This document shows, in pieces, positions 63,582-64,000 of a stretch of 64,000 bases of DNA. Both the position numbers and the translations under genes were made by a program. This DNA is from Sporopachydermia quercuum (lineage: Eukaryota; Ascomycota; Sporopachydermiomycetes; Sporopachydermiales; Sporopachydermiaceae): assembly GCA_001599295.1 (NCBI GenBank), contig BCGN01000002.1, forward strand, positions 1,736,001-1,800,000. The letters are read 5' to 3'. The notes under the pieces were generated by a model. That model was not told the DNA's origin. It saw only the letters and a program-made list of their open reading frames with translations, and did not search any database. The stretch's first letter is position 1, and each line of letters begins with the position of its first letter.

Positions 63582-64000
63582 AATTTAGAGTACAATGAAG
63601 ATGTTCAGAAATCTGCGGGAAGAAAAATTTGAAAGCCGAAGATTGTATGAATAAAAAATATTACTAAAATAATTGTTTACCCAAACACCTACCAAGTTGG
63701 ATTGTTGGCGGAGGAAAATTGTTCAGTTTGAAAAATTATTTGCTATTTGCTCTCGTTAAACCTTTGTTCGATACTTTTCAAAAGCCAACTGTATAATATA
63801 TATACGAGGGAGCTATGTGACCAGGTATTACAAAAACTAACGGCATCATCTTCGGTCTGTTTTTATTCAAGTATACTAGGGTCCTTAGGTATTGTAAAAC
63901 CAGTAATTAAAGTAAAAAACTTGGGGCAGATTTTGTAGGTTTGATTTTTTTCTTCCCTCAGTTAGATAAATCCTAAGTTGGCTGTTTCATTGATTTTGAA

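Larger units (their letters stand above)
61227..64000. other. Right-end region without a convincing gene
   Basis: 2.8 kb. It holds a small coding-like relic (61403-61618), a bulged stem-loop (61748-61812) and a run of 22 T (63560-63581). Frames at 62574, 62916 and 63747 are short, without family or codon support. Confidence 0.5.

Overview
The window is a piece of nuclear chromosome from a budding yeast (Saccharomycotina). The genes are compact and strongly yeast-like (PRE4, RET2, RPB4, RPS11, PNO1, SDA1, BRE2, PFK1 alpha). Introns are short, with GTATGT, GTAAGT or similar donors and ACTAAC-type branch sites, and intergenic DNA is AT-rich. CTG codons fall on conserved leucines, so this is not one of the CTG-reassigned clades. 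A complete 5S rRNA gene stands alone among protein genes, as in yeasts whose 5S genes are dispersed rather than linked to the rDNA. I cannot name the genus.

Layout. 0-10 kb: NmrA-like reductase (-), KGD4 (+, one intron), a small unknown ORF (-), PRE4 (+, two introns), PDE1 (+, no ATG at its start) and RET2 (-, first exon is just ATG). 10-20 kb: an acidic protein of unknown function (-), palmitoyl-protein thioesterase (-), UTP30 (+), a KRE2/MNT1-type mannosyltransferase (+, two introns) and RPB4 (-, two introns). 20-37 kb: RPS11 (-), TDP1 (-), a Kelch/BTB protein (+), a long ELG1 (-), an SNG1-family membrane protein (+), PNO1 (+) and a small basic protein (-). 37-64 kb: LSC2 (+, two introns, one of 590 bases), MTG2 (+), a CMK-type kinase (-), SDA1 (+), 5S rRNA (+), DBP8 (-), BRE2 (-), PFK1 (+), then about 2.8 kb with no convincing gene.

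The genes are housekeeping and do not form an operon or cluster. Several share themes: ribosome synthesis (UTP30, RPS11, PNO1, SDA1, DBP8, MTG2, 5S), mitochondrial carbon metabolism (KGD4, LSC2), genome maintenance (TDP1, ELG1), transcription and chromatin (RPB4, BRE2) and secretion or glycosylation (RET2, mannosyltransferase). I see at least 14 introns in 10 genes, which is intron-rich for a budding yeast.

I found no transposon, retroelement, viral relic, CRISPR array or tRNA gene. The most unusual non-coding structures are a composite inverted/direct repeat at 32633-32741, a perfect 32-base palindrome at 56251-56282, and the isolated 5S gene. Many isolated N bases occur; one hides the probable stop codon of TDP1. 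No clearly new biological system is apparent; the most poorly understood loci are the acidic protein, the Kelch/BTB protein and the small ORFs near 3 kb.
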